64,000 nucleotides of DNA from Centropus unirufus (Eukaryota; Chordata; Aves; Cuculiformes; Centropidae): NCBI GenBank assembly GCA_013397695.1, contig VYZI01000040.1, positions 3,726,844 through 3,790,843 on the forward strand, in the 5' to 3' direction. This document shows, one piece after another, positions 1-11,790 of this stretch. The stretch's first letter is position 1, and every line of letters starts with the position of its first letter. Under the pieces are notes generated by a model. The model was given only the letters and a program-made list of their open reading frames with translations. It searched no databases and was not told the DNA's origin. The position numbers were made by a program, and so were the translations under genes.

Positions 1-2595
1 TTATAATCCCTTTAAATAGCGACAACATAATTTTCAGTGGTTTATTTAGTGTAACGCATGAAGACTGTAATGAGCCTAAAACCTCTCCAGGAATGGTGGC
101 CATACCGATGTCTCCTTTCTTGAGATTATCTTTCTAGTCACTAGGAGCCTGCTAAAGCTATCGAGCACAGCTGGAAATATTGCCAATATTTAATATGCTT
201 TTCATCCTCTGACACAGAGGCTTCATTTGCCCACCCACCCCAACTAACTCTCAGTGGCTCTGGTGGGAAGTGAGCACACGAGTTTGCTGTTCCATGCTTA
301 TTGCCCACAGGTGACTGCAGGGTTTCCTTCCACGGAAAACTTGTGCAACATGAGCTTGAATGCAGCCATGCAGGTAACTGGATCTTATTATGAATTAATC
401 ACAAATTAATTCTTTTCACAGCCTTCTGGGTCTCTCCCTAAGAGGCCTAGAGGGAATACTTCCAGTGACAAAGAAGTCCCTGGCTTCCCCACCCAGCGTG
501 GCTTGGGAGCACAAAGTCCCAGTGCTGTGTCCCAGCCCATGCCGGAAAAGTTGGGAAGATCCCACTCTGCCCTGGAGGTTATAGGTTGCTCCGATTTCCC
601 CCGGTGTGCCTCAGTGGCTGTCCCTGCCTCCCAGACACATTGGTGTTCTGCTGCCTTTGTTGTCCATATTTAACATCTTTGAGCTTAAATCGCATTTATT
701 GTGGCTTTGGCTGGAAAGGAAAATGCTGGAGAGGGAGGCCTTGGACACGTACTGATATGCTAAGGACCACCTGGGTGTTCTCCAGTGCTTCCCAGGCCAC
801 AACACGTCCTCCTGCATGTCCCACCTGCAAGCCGCATGCTCATAAGGCGAACCCAAGCATTTGCTCAGCTTTCCAAACAATCCCTGCTGGCGCCGAGAGT
901 CACGAGTATCGATAATATTTCACTGAAGCCTTTATTTACACAACTGGTGCAAGTATCGTGGAGCGATGATTGCGGAGAAGTGGGTAGGGGTTGTTTAAAG
1001 TGGACTTCGGGAGGCATATAGGAATTGATAATTCAGTTTTATGTATCAGAAAACTGAGCAGCTAAAACATGAGCAAGGAGCTACTTGGTAACTTGTAGCA
1101 TACCCTGACCACCGTATGAAGGTATTGTCCGTCCTTGAAGGGGTTGCTCTAGCTGTGTTTTAAGGGATATACCTGAACGTAGTTATTTCTCTCGGGTTTT
1201 GCTCTCCTTAGGGATAGCAGCTGGGAAACATGTTTTCTGATCATATTTTGGTCTTATTTTTAATTCATTTCTCCCACCTTAAAGCATTCATCTGCTGCTG
1301 TAACCTGTTGTTCCAGACAGCTGCTAGATCCTCGCTGATGGAGTTTATTGATTTCTGACTCTAATCTTGCAAATCTTATTTCAAATCCATCACCTGCCAG
1401 GGCTGTAATGGGACTCTCAGCTGAACCGCGGAGTATTACGGAGGAGGGAGATCTCCCATGGGCTTTCTCATGCCAGGAGCTGCAAAGCACCTCTGCTTGC
1501 CGTGCTCTGGAGCAGCCCACCCTGGTGCTCTGAGAGGCCTCAGGAGGAGCCTGGATGCCTCCTCCTCCTGCAATCCTGCGCACAGCTATGCCAGCACCAG
1601 CCAGGTGAGAGCGGGGATGAGGAGCTGTGCGCAGACAACATCAGGCAGTGGTGGCCCCAGCTCAGCGGGTGGCAAGTCCCCAGGCCAGCCCACCTCCAGC
1701 CCCGCTCTCCTCGCACACCAGTTATGGTCCCGTCCTCTCCGCTGCAACGGAAAGCCCGAAAAACTGAACCAGATGCAAGGTTTCACCTGAATTTACAGAC
1801 AGCCTGGAAGCAATAACTCAGAGAGGTATAAACTGCTCCTTTCATCATAATAAGATGTTAATGGGGGGAAAGCCTGCTGCTCCAGGCGGTCCTCTATTAA
1901 CGTCACCGTGGCAGCTGGGATCTGCTGGATCGGTTTCTGCAGTGACCACCCCCGTGCAGCCCCCCATGCCCAGAGCTCAGCTCTCCCAGCTCATATGTCC
2001 TGCCTGACGTGATCCCGCTCCCGGACACAGAGGGTGCAGCCACCCCCCTGCGCAGTTCAGGGTCCCCCAGGTCCTGAGGTCCTCAGAAGGGGACGTGGGC
2101 AGCAGCCGTGCTGCTCGGAGGGCCTGGGCTGCCGCTGAGCAGAACATCTGTTTGCCATCGCTTGGGGTTGTTTATAGCATTTTGATGCGCTCTTCTGCAA
2201 GATTCTGTTTTAAGGAACCTGGTGAGACTCCCATGCAGAGCGCAACAGAAGTGCAGCTTGCTACCGATTTATGTATTTCGGCTACGGTTGCCTCGTAATT
2301 CGTGAAGTTCCCAGAGCACGCGCTGCTCTGATGCCAGGTGAGAAGGGCTCGTTCTCAGCTCCTGCACCACCAGCCTCGAGCCGAGCCGCTCTGGTCTTCC
2401 CTTTGCTTTCTATGGGAAGGGATGTCCAGGTGAAACCAAACTGGCCCTTCTCTGACTTGAAGTAAAAATTCACATTATAACCTTGGAAGCCAGGGTGCAA
2501 CTTCTCATCATGCAGCATGGAATTAGTGGAGCAAACCCAGCCAGTGCCCTGCTCTGCAGTGCTCCGGATCTGTTTGCTTTTCCCACATGGATAGT

Positions 2596-2615
2596 CCGTA
2601 CTATCCATAGTACGG
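2596..2615. repeat. Short perfect inverted repeat
   Basis: CCGTACTAT (2596-2604) and ATAGTACGG (2607-2615) are exact reverse complements separated by CC. Confidence 0.9.
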
Positions 2616-2699
2616 GACACCCACGGTGCGTGGCTTGGGCTGCACTGAGGTGAGGGGAGGGACGGCATTTTCTGCTGGGCAACGTTATCTGCTCCAATT

Positions 2700-2890
2700 G
2701 TGCTGGATTTTGAGCTCAGTGAGACTGTGAAGGATGGATAATTACCATTATGTGTTACCTGAGATTACAGGGTTGCATTCCAACTAATGACACTGGGAGA
2801 ACCAAGCAGTTGTTAATATTTAATCAGACTCTCGGCCTAACAATTGGATAAATGAGGTGTGTAATTACACAATTACAGAAGACATTTCAG
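2700..2890. promoter_or_regulatory. Candidate conserved non-coding element with palindromic TAATTA site
   Basis: The block contains GGATAATTACCATTATG, GTTAATATTTAATCAG and the perfect 12-base palindrome GTGTAATTACAC (2859-2870) followed at once by AATTACAG. Dimeric TAATTA cores are classic paired-type homeodomain sites. No repeat family is recognised. Enhancer function is inferred. Confidence 0.3.
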
Positions 2891-5800
2891 ATAGGAGCCG
2901 TGCTGTTATTAACAGTGAAGGTGAAAGCTAGTGAACATACACTGTTCAGTTCCATCAAGCACGTCATTAAAAAAAGTCTTCAAGCATGAGAGCCTAACAC
3001 CATGTCCTATGAGATGGTAAACAAAGGTTTCAGCTGCTTTTGAGATAAAAATTTCTGCTTGGCCAAGAGATTTCAATGCAAGAAAAATACCAGACCAGAT
3101 GTTTTGTTGATGTGGCAAGCTATAATCAGGGGTAACTAGGGAACATTTAAATACGTACACAGAGAATACTACACATTTATGGCTGTGCTTTATGTATCAT
3201 TTCTCAGCAGTCAGGCAATTCTTTTCCCTAGGTTATTGATTTTAAATTTTGTAGGAAACAGAGAGGCACCTTTAATTCGGTGTAGTACTTACCTGCCCAT
3301 TGGAATTTTTCTTTAAAATAAATATTTGTCATATAGCACATGCAAGGTGTTCCATTTGATTGCAAAATACCAGTCAGCATGCAAATGAAGATGCTGCCTA
3401 TAATGATTTTATTATTCTGCTTCTTTAATCCCATGCTCCTTATTTTTTTTTATTTTATTTTTTCAAGTGATCTTGATTTGAAAAGATTGCAATAGTTGCA
3501 GCCCTCACTCTCACCACAGTGAGAGCACTAGCTGTAATTGTCTCCCCGGTCAGTTTGCAGGATACTGGAAAGTTAACATCAAATTCAAAAAACTGACGAG
3601 CATGATTGCAGCTTAATGATAAGGATCTGAGTATTGCATTAAATTAGATCTTAGCCATGCATTGTGCAAGGCCGTGAGGCTGCATTCAGGTGTCAATGTG
3701 CTTTCTCAAATGAGAGGCTGTAAAAACAAGAAGCGTGTTTGTTGGCAGATGCTACGGGCAATAGGATTTTGATCCCTTCTGATTCCAAACTATCATTCCT
3801 GAAAAGTTCACAGTGATTAGGATCTGGATGCACAGACATTGTTGAATTTCTCAGTGTCCAGTTCTAACTGTGACTAGAAACCACCACCTCTGGAGTGTGC
3901 GTTGAGATCAGGAGAGGAAATGTCTTGTCAAAGTCTCATTAATGTTTTTCTTCTAGAGATATTTATATTATGAAATGAAGTAGTCAGAGAAATGGCTTGC
4001 GTGCTCACTGCTCACTGAGTGCTGGTTTTGTGCCAGCGGCTGAGCGGCTCCATGAGCTGTCAGGTCCTCCTGGCATGTGTTTGCGCATCAGTTCCTCTTA
4101 AACAATTTGTACTTGATGTTGAGCTCATACTGTGAAAAGAGCAGAGCCCTTCAACTGTGGTGATGCAAAGCCAATAGAGGTAATTAGGAAAACAAGCTCT
4201 CACCCCAACAAGCTTAAGAGTAACCTATAGAATTGTAAAGGAAATATAGAGAAATGCGCAACCAGAATAGCTTCCTATGGCATGTTATCTTGATCCATTT
4301 TAGTGTAACCAGTTCCTTCACCCCCTGCCCCACCTTGGGTCTAACAGTCCTGTCTACCCAAACCGGGCTCACTGAAATAACATTCCTCTATTCTGACTTT
4401 GTCATGTACCTTCCTAAGTCTGCATCTTTTTTCCAAGCCTCACTTCAGTTCTGTTTAGCCATGTGCTGCGCCTTCCACCCTCCTTGGCAGATCTCTCTTG
4501 CTCGTATGTGATACCCACTGCCTCGTGCCCCCCGTTCCTTCCAGTGCTTTCATTACGTGACCACCAAGAGCATCTTTGATAAATAAAGAGACTTGCAATT
4601 CTCTTTGCTTTTCAAGACATGATTCCTCTGTTTTGCTGTCCGCATGGGCTACCTCCAAACTCCTGGCTCAAATATGGTTTAGAAACTCAGGAACCTTGGA
4701 GGTGTAATATTTGAACACTGCCCAAACAAGCTAAAATATATCCAACCCGTTTCATTAAAACCCATATTTCCTTCTCTGCTGAGAACCCACCCTCACGGCA
4801 ACTCCATCCATGAATTTTCCAGGCTGTAACCTGGGGAGGTACCACCTGTGGCACTTGGCTGTGAAACTTCATGTCTTTATATCCCTGTGTAAACAGTTTG
4901 GGGGTAGTGAAATAAGCAGTAGGCAAGGCTTCCCGCTCTCACTCTACAGACCGCGCTACCTTCTCCTCTGAGGGGCGAGCACCCGTGTGTTGACATTTGG
5001 CTTTGCCCATTTGACACAGTTTTTCAGTGAGCAGCAGGGAAACGGCTGGTGGCTGGTGGGTTTGTGGTGGGGTGAAGGGAGAGCTGCCTCCGAGGTCCTG
5101 CCTGCAGGGAGAACTGGCATGGGGATAAATAATTTCCTGTAAGGGAGTCCAGCCTCCTTTCTTTGTTCGACTTTTAAGAGATGGTTTCATTATTTCTAAA
5201 GCTTTTAATTGCATCACATCCCGTTAGTCATGACATATCTGTGCCCAGTGCTACTCCAGCACTTACGATAAAGACCTTTGCTGTTGGCTTTTGAGGGAAA
5301 ATCCAAGACTGACGGAGGGACTTTTCTAGCTAAGGTGATCAAGATTTATTTGTTAATTAACATTTGTGGCACCTTGAAATCTAAAAATGCTGCATATGTA
5401 CTTAGGAGATTTTGTAATGCCAAAGGGGCTTGCCTTTAAACCTTTTGAAACCCTAATGACTTGGTCTGTGACTGTCTGATCTACTCTATCTGTAAAATTA
5501 AAAATAAAATAAAAAGAGATGGAGAGTCCTGGCATCTGAAGAAAACTCCACTTCTCCTCTGTATGGGATGTTCCCTTCTGTACCTCTTGGAGGTTTTAAG
5601 CCCAGAACACTGTAGAGCCAGTGACCATAAAGTACTTATGGCATGAATGCATAAGACATGCATTTAATTAAAATGTGAAAATGTGTAGAATATTTCAAGG
5701 AAACTGTGGGCTTTGTAGATTTCTGCAGATTGGGCACATCAGTTATTTATGCATTGTCTGGCTTTGCAAGGTGCACTGGGCTGTTTACTCTTGTCCTGAA

Positions 5801-6349
5801 CTGGAACACGGACCATGGCAGCCCTGCCACTCTGTGCACAACCCAGCTGAGTCGGGATGCCTTGCAAAGGCAGCACACGGCGGCTCCTACCATCCCAAGA
5901 ACATCTGAAGAGGAGCGCGTGCGCACGTACACACAGACAAGGAGTTCTCAAACACAGGCAAGTCGCTATTTTTTTATGGAGCTTAGGAGCAAGTTTTGCT
6001 GGCTGCCAAGCTGATACCTCCATTTCTCTGGTTGTGATTTGCAAAGGCAGCTTGCATAGGTTTCATAAAATTAGTTTGTTCCTGTCTTTTCCTTTGAAGA
6101 AAGCCAGTGTCACCCAGACCTCACAGGGCTCTCCGCACGTTGCCTGCACTCTTTGATCCCCACTGAGTGAAATGTGTTTGTTTGCATTTAACTTCCTTTG
6201 AAGGGAGAAAGAGTCCAGCAATGTATCATCTCTCCATGCCAAGCCAGGGGGGTCCTGATGGGGATTTATCCCACAGCTCCCAGAGGTGGCATTCATGATG
6301 CTTTATTATATCACAGAGACACCAGCTATTCCTCTACGTAAAAACTCCT

Positions 6350-6369
6350 GAAAGAAAGAAAGAAAGAAA
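6350..6369. repeat. (GAAA)n microsatellite
   Basis: Five GAAA units, the run continuing as A-rich sequence. Confidence 0.85.
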
Positions 6370-9300
6370 AAGAAGTTGCGTAGAGTGTGGATAAACTCCA
6401 GAACACATCTTACCTTTAAATGAAACTCTAAACGTCAGAAGTAAATCTGTTCATGTGGGTGATGCTAGTAATAAGGTACGGTAATAAAAAGGCTTACCTA
6501 ACTTGCTTTGAAGGTTGGAATAAAGTAAGGCTTGTTCCAGGGCTTCAAGTTCTGGTCAGTGGGCATGAGAAGTCAAATGCAGTCATTGAAGTGCAGAGAA
6601 GCAGGACAGCTCTGGAAGCCCAGGGAGAGGGAAGATGAGCCATGAGCTTGTATTTTGACAGGGAGGTGACTGCAAGCCTGAACAAACCAGCATAAAGAGA
6701 CAAGTGAAATAAGGGTTATGTAGGACCCACTTATCTTTTATCAGTAGATTTTAATTTCTGTTTGTTAAAGAATGGATGGATGTTAGGCAACATTTTTCTA
6801 ATACTCCAGCTGTGGAAAACAAACCACATCTGGCACATAAAATAACAATGAAACTGTCTGAAAGCTGCGCTGTTCTTAAAAGCAGCTACAAGTATGTGTT
6901 CAAATAACTTGCTGGAAAAGACTAGAGCCAATTTGTCGGATGATAATGCATAAGCTTAGAAGGAGGGGAAAATTAAGCCAAGAGAAATATTGCACTTGAG
7001 AGAGTTCAAATAAAGGGGTTCCTTTCCACCAAACTTCTGTGGGCTTGAAAGGCATAAATTACACAAACAGCATTTAAAAACAGGAATGCAAAAATCAAAG
7101 AGCAAAATTTAGAGCTCTGTTCATGTTCCAGCCATGCAACAAGTGTGGAACAGATGTCGGAGGCCTACGGTTAAGAAATCCCCCAGCCTGGATGCACAAT
7201 TTCCAGTGTGTCCTGCCAGCAGGCATCTGAAGGTGGGTTATAACAAACATGCTGTCAGCCACAAAAAGTACATAGACCATGGGAAGGGGAAATACTGCAG
7301 GTCTGGCAATTAGGCTTTGCCTTGTTTTTCTTTAACAAAGCTGCCGTTTCATAGCTTTTCTGAATGAGGTGGCCTGGAGTTGCCACACTCCATCTCTCTG
7401 GATACCCACCTACCTCCTCTCGCGGTTTCTCCCGTGCTGATGCTGAGGTTTCCAGGGAAGCACGAGGTAACTCGCTGCGTCTCAGGATGGAGCGGTTCAC
7501 CTTAACTGCAGCTGACGTTTTTGTTCAGAGGATGTGTCCCGCTTTCATGGTTCGTTATACCCTTAATAGTGAAAAGACCCGTGCTGCCAAAGGCAGGAAC
7601 AAGTAATAAAAGTAAAAATAGCATATTGAATCAGTTTAGCTGAGGGAAATTGTCAAAAGACGGGTGATTTATTTCTTTGTTTTTATGCTTAAGGTGATCT
7701 CTAAGGCTGCAGTTTGATAACGTTCTGAAAATATGTCAGACTTTACATGTTAAGTGGTAGAAAAATAGGATGCCTCCTACACTCACAGCAGCGGGAGAAG
7801 CGTGTTGTGATGACTATATAGAGCCCTTCCTGCAACTGAGTTGTGAATTCAAATATTTTTACCAAGCAAGAATAAAACATCAGTCGATACCACACACAGA
7901 TCCCAGATGAGTGCAAGACTGAATGCAAACGAAAGGCTTTGCTGGCAGCCCAAACTTGAGGGTATTTCAGGCAGGTTTACAGGCTTAACATTAAAGATTG
8001 GGTTTTGTTCAAACAAACTCCCCTTTACATCACCTCGACGGCTGCAATGGACCTTGCTGTGGGAGTAAATTACACGCCTGCTTAATCTGAGAGGGTTTAG
8101 ATCCAATATGAAATGTCATCCTGGGGGCGGAGGGCATGGGCTGGCTGGGGCGAGGGAGGTGGCAGAGGAGATGCTGTGTACCAGTCCAACCTAAAATCAA
8201 ATTAACCAGTTCTGCTCTGTGTACATTTTATTTCTGAGCATAGCTGTGAGTTTGAACTCAACCCTGAAATACTGATTGTCAGCACCTTCTCCCTCCATTA
8301 CAAAAGTATTGAGAAAAGTTATGTTCACATCCATGTTTCCAGTAAGTTTATTAATATGGAAAGTATAAAGCTTTTCAAGTCCATCTCTGTAAGTGCAAAA
8401 CAGAGGAAAGCAGGCATAAAATGTACTGTTTCATGTCAGTAGTAGCTGCAGTTTTCTTCCTGTGGTGAAGTGTTAATGACAGGAATTCACAATCTTCTCC
8501 CAGCTCCCTTGGAAGATGTATTCTATAGAATGAAAATAGAAGCACTGAATTATTAAATATCATCCCCTTTACATATGAAAATGGTACGGTGTCATGTTAA
8601 ATACACCATATTAAGAGGTCAATTAGAGAACTCTTTTGAATTAATGGAATTAGTTCTTTTTTTTTTATTTTACATTTTAAATGCAATCTTTCAAGGTGTA
8701 CTGAAGATCGAGGGAATAGAAAATCGAGTAATCCAGTTAAAGGCAGATAATGCTTGCTAAGAGCAATGCCAGCGGGTGAGCGATAGGGCAAGGGCTGAGC
8801 AGACAGCACCCTTTTCTTATTTACATTGACTCCCCTGTCCAAAAATATGCTGCAGCCCTGGCTCTTAAGCATAGCCCTCATTTCACTGAATCTTACAGGA
8901 CTTTCTTTAAATTCTATTTGGTTCAGTGGAAATTGAGTATGTATAAAAGTTCTGAGTGCAATATTGCACCTGGTCAAGGTACAATTGTTTCATTAGGCAC
9001 TGGACAGTTGTTCGGCCACAGATTTGCATTGGAATTGGAATTGGCTCCAAAGGGAGATAGCTAGAAAGAGCTTCTCTACCCTTCAAAGGACTTGCTGCTA
9101 CTGTGACATCCCTGGAATATTAAAGCACAAGGAAATTGCCCCCATCGCGCCCCGTGCCCAATGTTCTAAGAGAGGAGATGGCATCAAAAGAGGAAGCCTC
9201 GGGACCAAAGGACAAGTCAATAAATGAGGCACTAGGAGTATTCTGGCATCCAAGGACAGTTTTGACTGCCCCGTTCCCCCCACCCCAGGATCCTTACTAA

Positions 9301-9561
9301 CCTTCTCCATCCACTCTGCCCAAGAACACATCTATTTTAGTGGCTGCACTGGGAAACTGGATTCACCTGGAAAATCCACCCAAAGAAAAAATCCAGTAGG
9401 TGTGTTTTCTCCTAGTTGACTTGTTCTTGCCCATGTGACATAAATTGCTGCCAAAACACGTATGTGTAGCTGTACTCTCCTTTTACCTGGTCTCTAGATA
9501 AGGTGCATGCCGCACTTTCAGAGCAGGCATGAGTTCTTCTTGATTCATCTTTCAAAATGTT

Positions 9562-9625
9562 TTGGGCCAAAGATTTGTGTCAGTTGTTTCTTGCAGAGCA
9601 AGAAACAACTTTTATTGGTACCCAA
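9562..9625. other. Long hairpin with perfect 13-bp stem
   Basis: AGTTGTTTCTTGC (9582-9594) and its exact reverse complement (9598-9610) are separated by only three bases. An outer stem pairs TTGGG/CCAA at 9562-9570 with TTGG/CCCAA at 9615-9625 across an uneven internal loop, giving a 64-base foldback. It is too tight-looped for a typical microRNA precursor but far beyond chance for one position. Confidence 0.7.
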
Positions 9626-11199
9626 CCAATTAAAACCACCAGATTCTAAGGAATGCCAGTGCTTGTATAATGGGAATTTGAAAAGTATTTTGGGTGTAAG
9701 GTTAAGAATGTTCCATTTCCAGTTGGTTTAACCATGTAACTGGGGATGGCTTTTCTCTCTGGAGCTGCTGGGACTAAAGCGTGGATGTCTATGGTGACAT
9801 TAGGAGGAGATTTGTCAACCAGGCCTTTGCCACAGAGCCCACCTCACTACCTCCTGCTGCCGCTATGGCCAGACCCTGCACCAGACAGGAGCCAGTAACC
9901 AAGCCAGCCCTTCCAGTTGGGAATAGGGTCCGCTCGCTTTCCTGTAAGCTGCTCCTCAAGACCACTAATTTCCTGGCACTCTCTGACTCTTGATCTTATT
10001 CCACTGATTTTTTTTCCTTTAAAAACAACAGGGGAAAAGCTGGGGAAACTGTGGAAAACAGAAAAGAGAAATAGGTCACACTAGAAATTCTGAAACCTCA
10101 GCAAAGCTCTTGTTTAAAGTGATTAATTCAGTGACCTCTGACCACAAGGCAGACCTTCAATTTGCCGGCAGAGGATAAAAGAGTCAAGATCTGAATGAGT
10201 AAAGAAGGGATAATGGGTGCGTTAATCCAGTAACAGGGAAGCAACATTGGAAATAAAAATAATCAGCATATATTCTTCTCTTTAGCCTTTCTATTGTGTG
10301 CAGCTTATTTCTTGATCTGCTGGAATATCAGGTACATTTATATTCTTTTTCATCTCCACTATTTGATCCAGATCCAGCCAGCAGAGCAGACTGATGCTCT
10401 TAATACCGTTACGTAGAACAATCTGTATTTATTTATTTTTTAGCAAAGAAGCTAAAAAAGTACTTGCAAAATAGTGCAGGATTAAAAGAAAGTTAGGTAC
10501 TCCAGCAGCTTGTAACATTTCTATCTTTATTTGCTGTTTCTATATTCTCATCCTAAAATAAACATTTTTTTTTGTGACGGAAATTACAGACTTGTTAGTG
10601 ACATTGAACACTTTTGCCTGAGTTGCCTGCAAAACTCCCATGCAGAACATAATCTTTCATCTATAGTTATAAGCCTGTAAGCTGCTTATACTATTTTTAT
10701 TCTAAATTCTCTTTTCATTTGGTTAGTCTCCAGCAATTCAGACCAAATTTACACTTGGACATTCTCTAATAATTTTCAGTTAACACCATTAAAAAAAAAT
10801 GAGAAAGGAGCCTTGAATTGTTTCAGTAAGGTACATATTTTTGCTGCTGGACAATAAGCAGATACTTCATTAGTAGTATCTGATAATCCTTCCTATGGCA
10901 GCTTGGATCATACCATTTTATCCCAGGTAGGAAAGGAAGCTTGTGGAAAACTAACTCTGAAAATGCTCCTGTCCAATGGTGCTAATGGTAGGAAGGCTTC
11001 TCCATACTTGTTTATGCCAGGTAGGGCTTTAAAATGAGAGAAAGAGACCTTGGAGTAACATAAAACGCCTGATTGATACCTCCTGCAGTCCATTACTTAG
11101 TTAAGGTTCAGTCACGAAAGGTTCACATATTACGTGAACAATTTTCCACTTTCATGTGTGGTTTAGGTTCCATTTTACAGCAGCGAAATATCAAGCTAT

Positions 11200-11790
11200 T
11201 ACTGATTATTTGATTTTACTTTAAGGAATAAATGAAGAAGTGAAGATAAAATATATAATAAAAACCTTGTCTTCACAACATCATAAATGTTTTAAGATTC
11301 AACCAATAATGTATCAGGCGTCAATCCTTACCTCAAATAGAAAAACATTTCTTATAAGTGTGTATTAACTCCTGTTTCTTAAGTGCAGGGTATTTATATG
11401 GTTTTCAAAGAGGAATCCTGAGAGAAACAGTAACTGTTTATGCCTGTACAGCAAAACTACCATTTAAGTTGTCTTTGATTAAATCATTATATTATTTCTT
11501 CGGCTTTATTCCCTCTGGAGACAGAAGACATTAGCAGCAAAGATAAAGCTGTTGAGAGTCCAAGAAGCAAAAAATGGGAGATTATTTATATTCAGCTTTC
11601 CGGTAAAAGATTATAAAACGGAGTAATTATTTAATAATTTTATAGTAAAGGATAAAGTAAAGTTTTGGCTTTTAATGAGTATGATAAACCCAGAAATGCC
11701 TATAATTAACATTTATTGTTATTATTTATTCAAAATGCTAAAGTGTGTACTGATATACAGGGAAATATAGAGATAAAATCCCCCAGACAG
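11200..11790. promoter_or_regulatory. AT-rich candidate conserved non-coding region
   Basis: Nearly 600 bases of strongly AT-rich, non-repetitive sequence with many ATTA, TTTAT and AATAAT words, bordered by GC-richer DNA at 11810. It may be one or several elements or simply AT-rich neutral DNA. Confidence 0.18.

Larger units (their letters stand above)
1..9561. other. Intergenic region, no gene recognised
   Basis: No exon, RNA gene or intact transposon recognised. Open frames (for example 2282-2668 and 8597-8977, both minus) are random in content. It contains a (GAAA)n tract, a short inverted repeat at 2596-2615 and an AT-rich block at 2700-2890. Confidence 0.6.
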
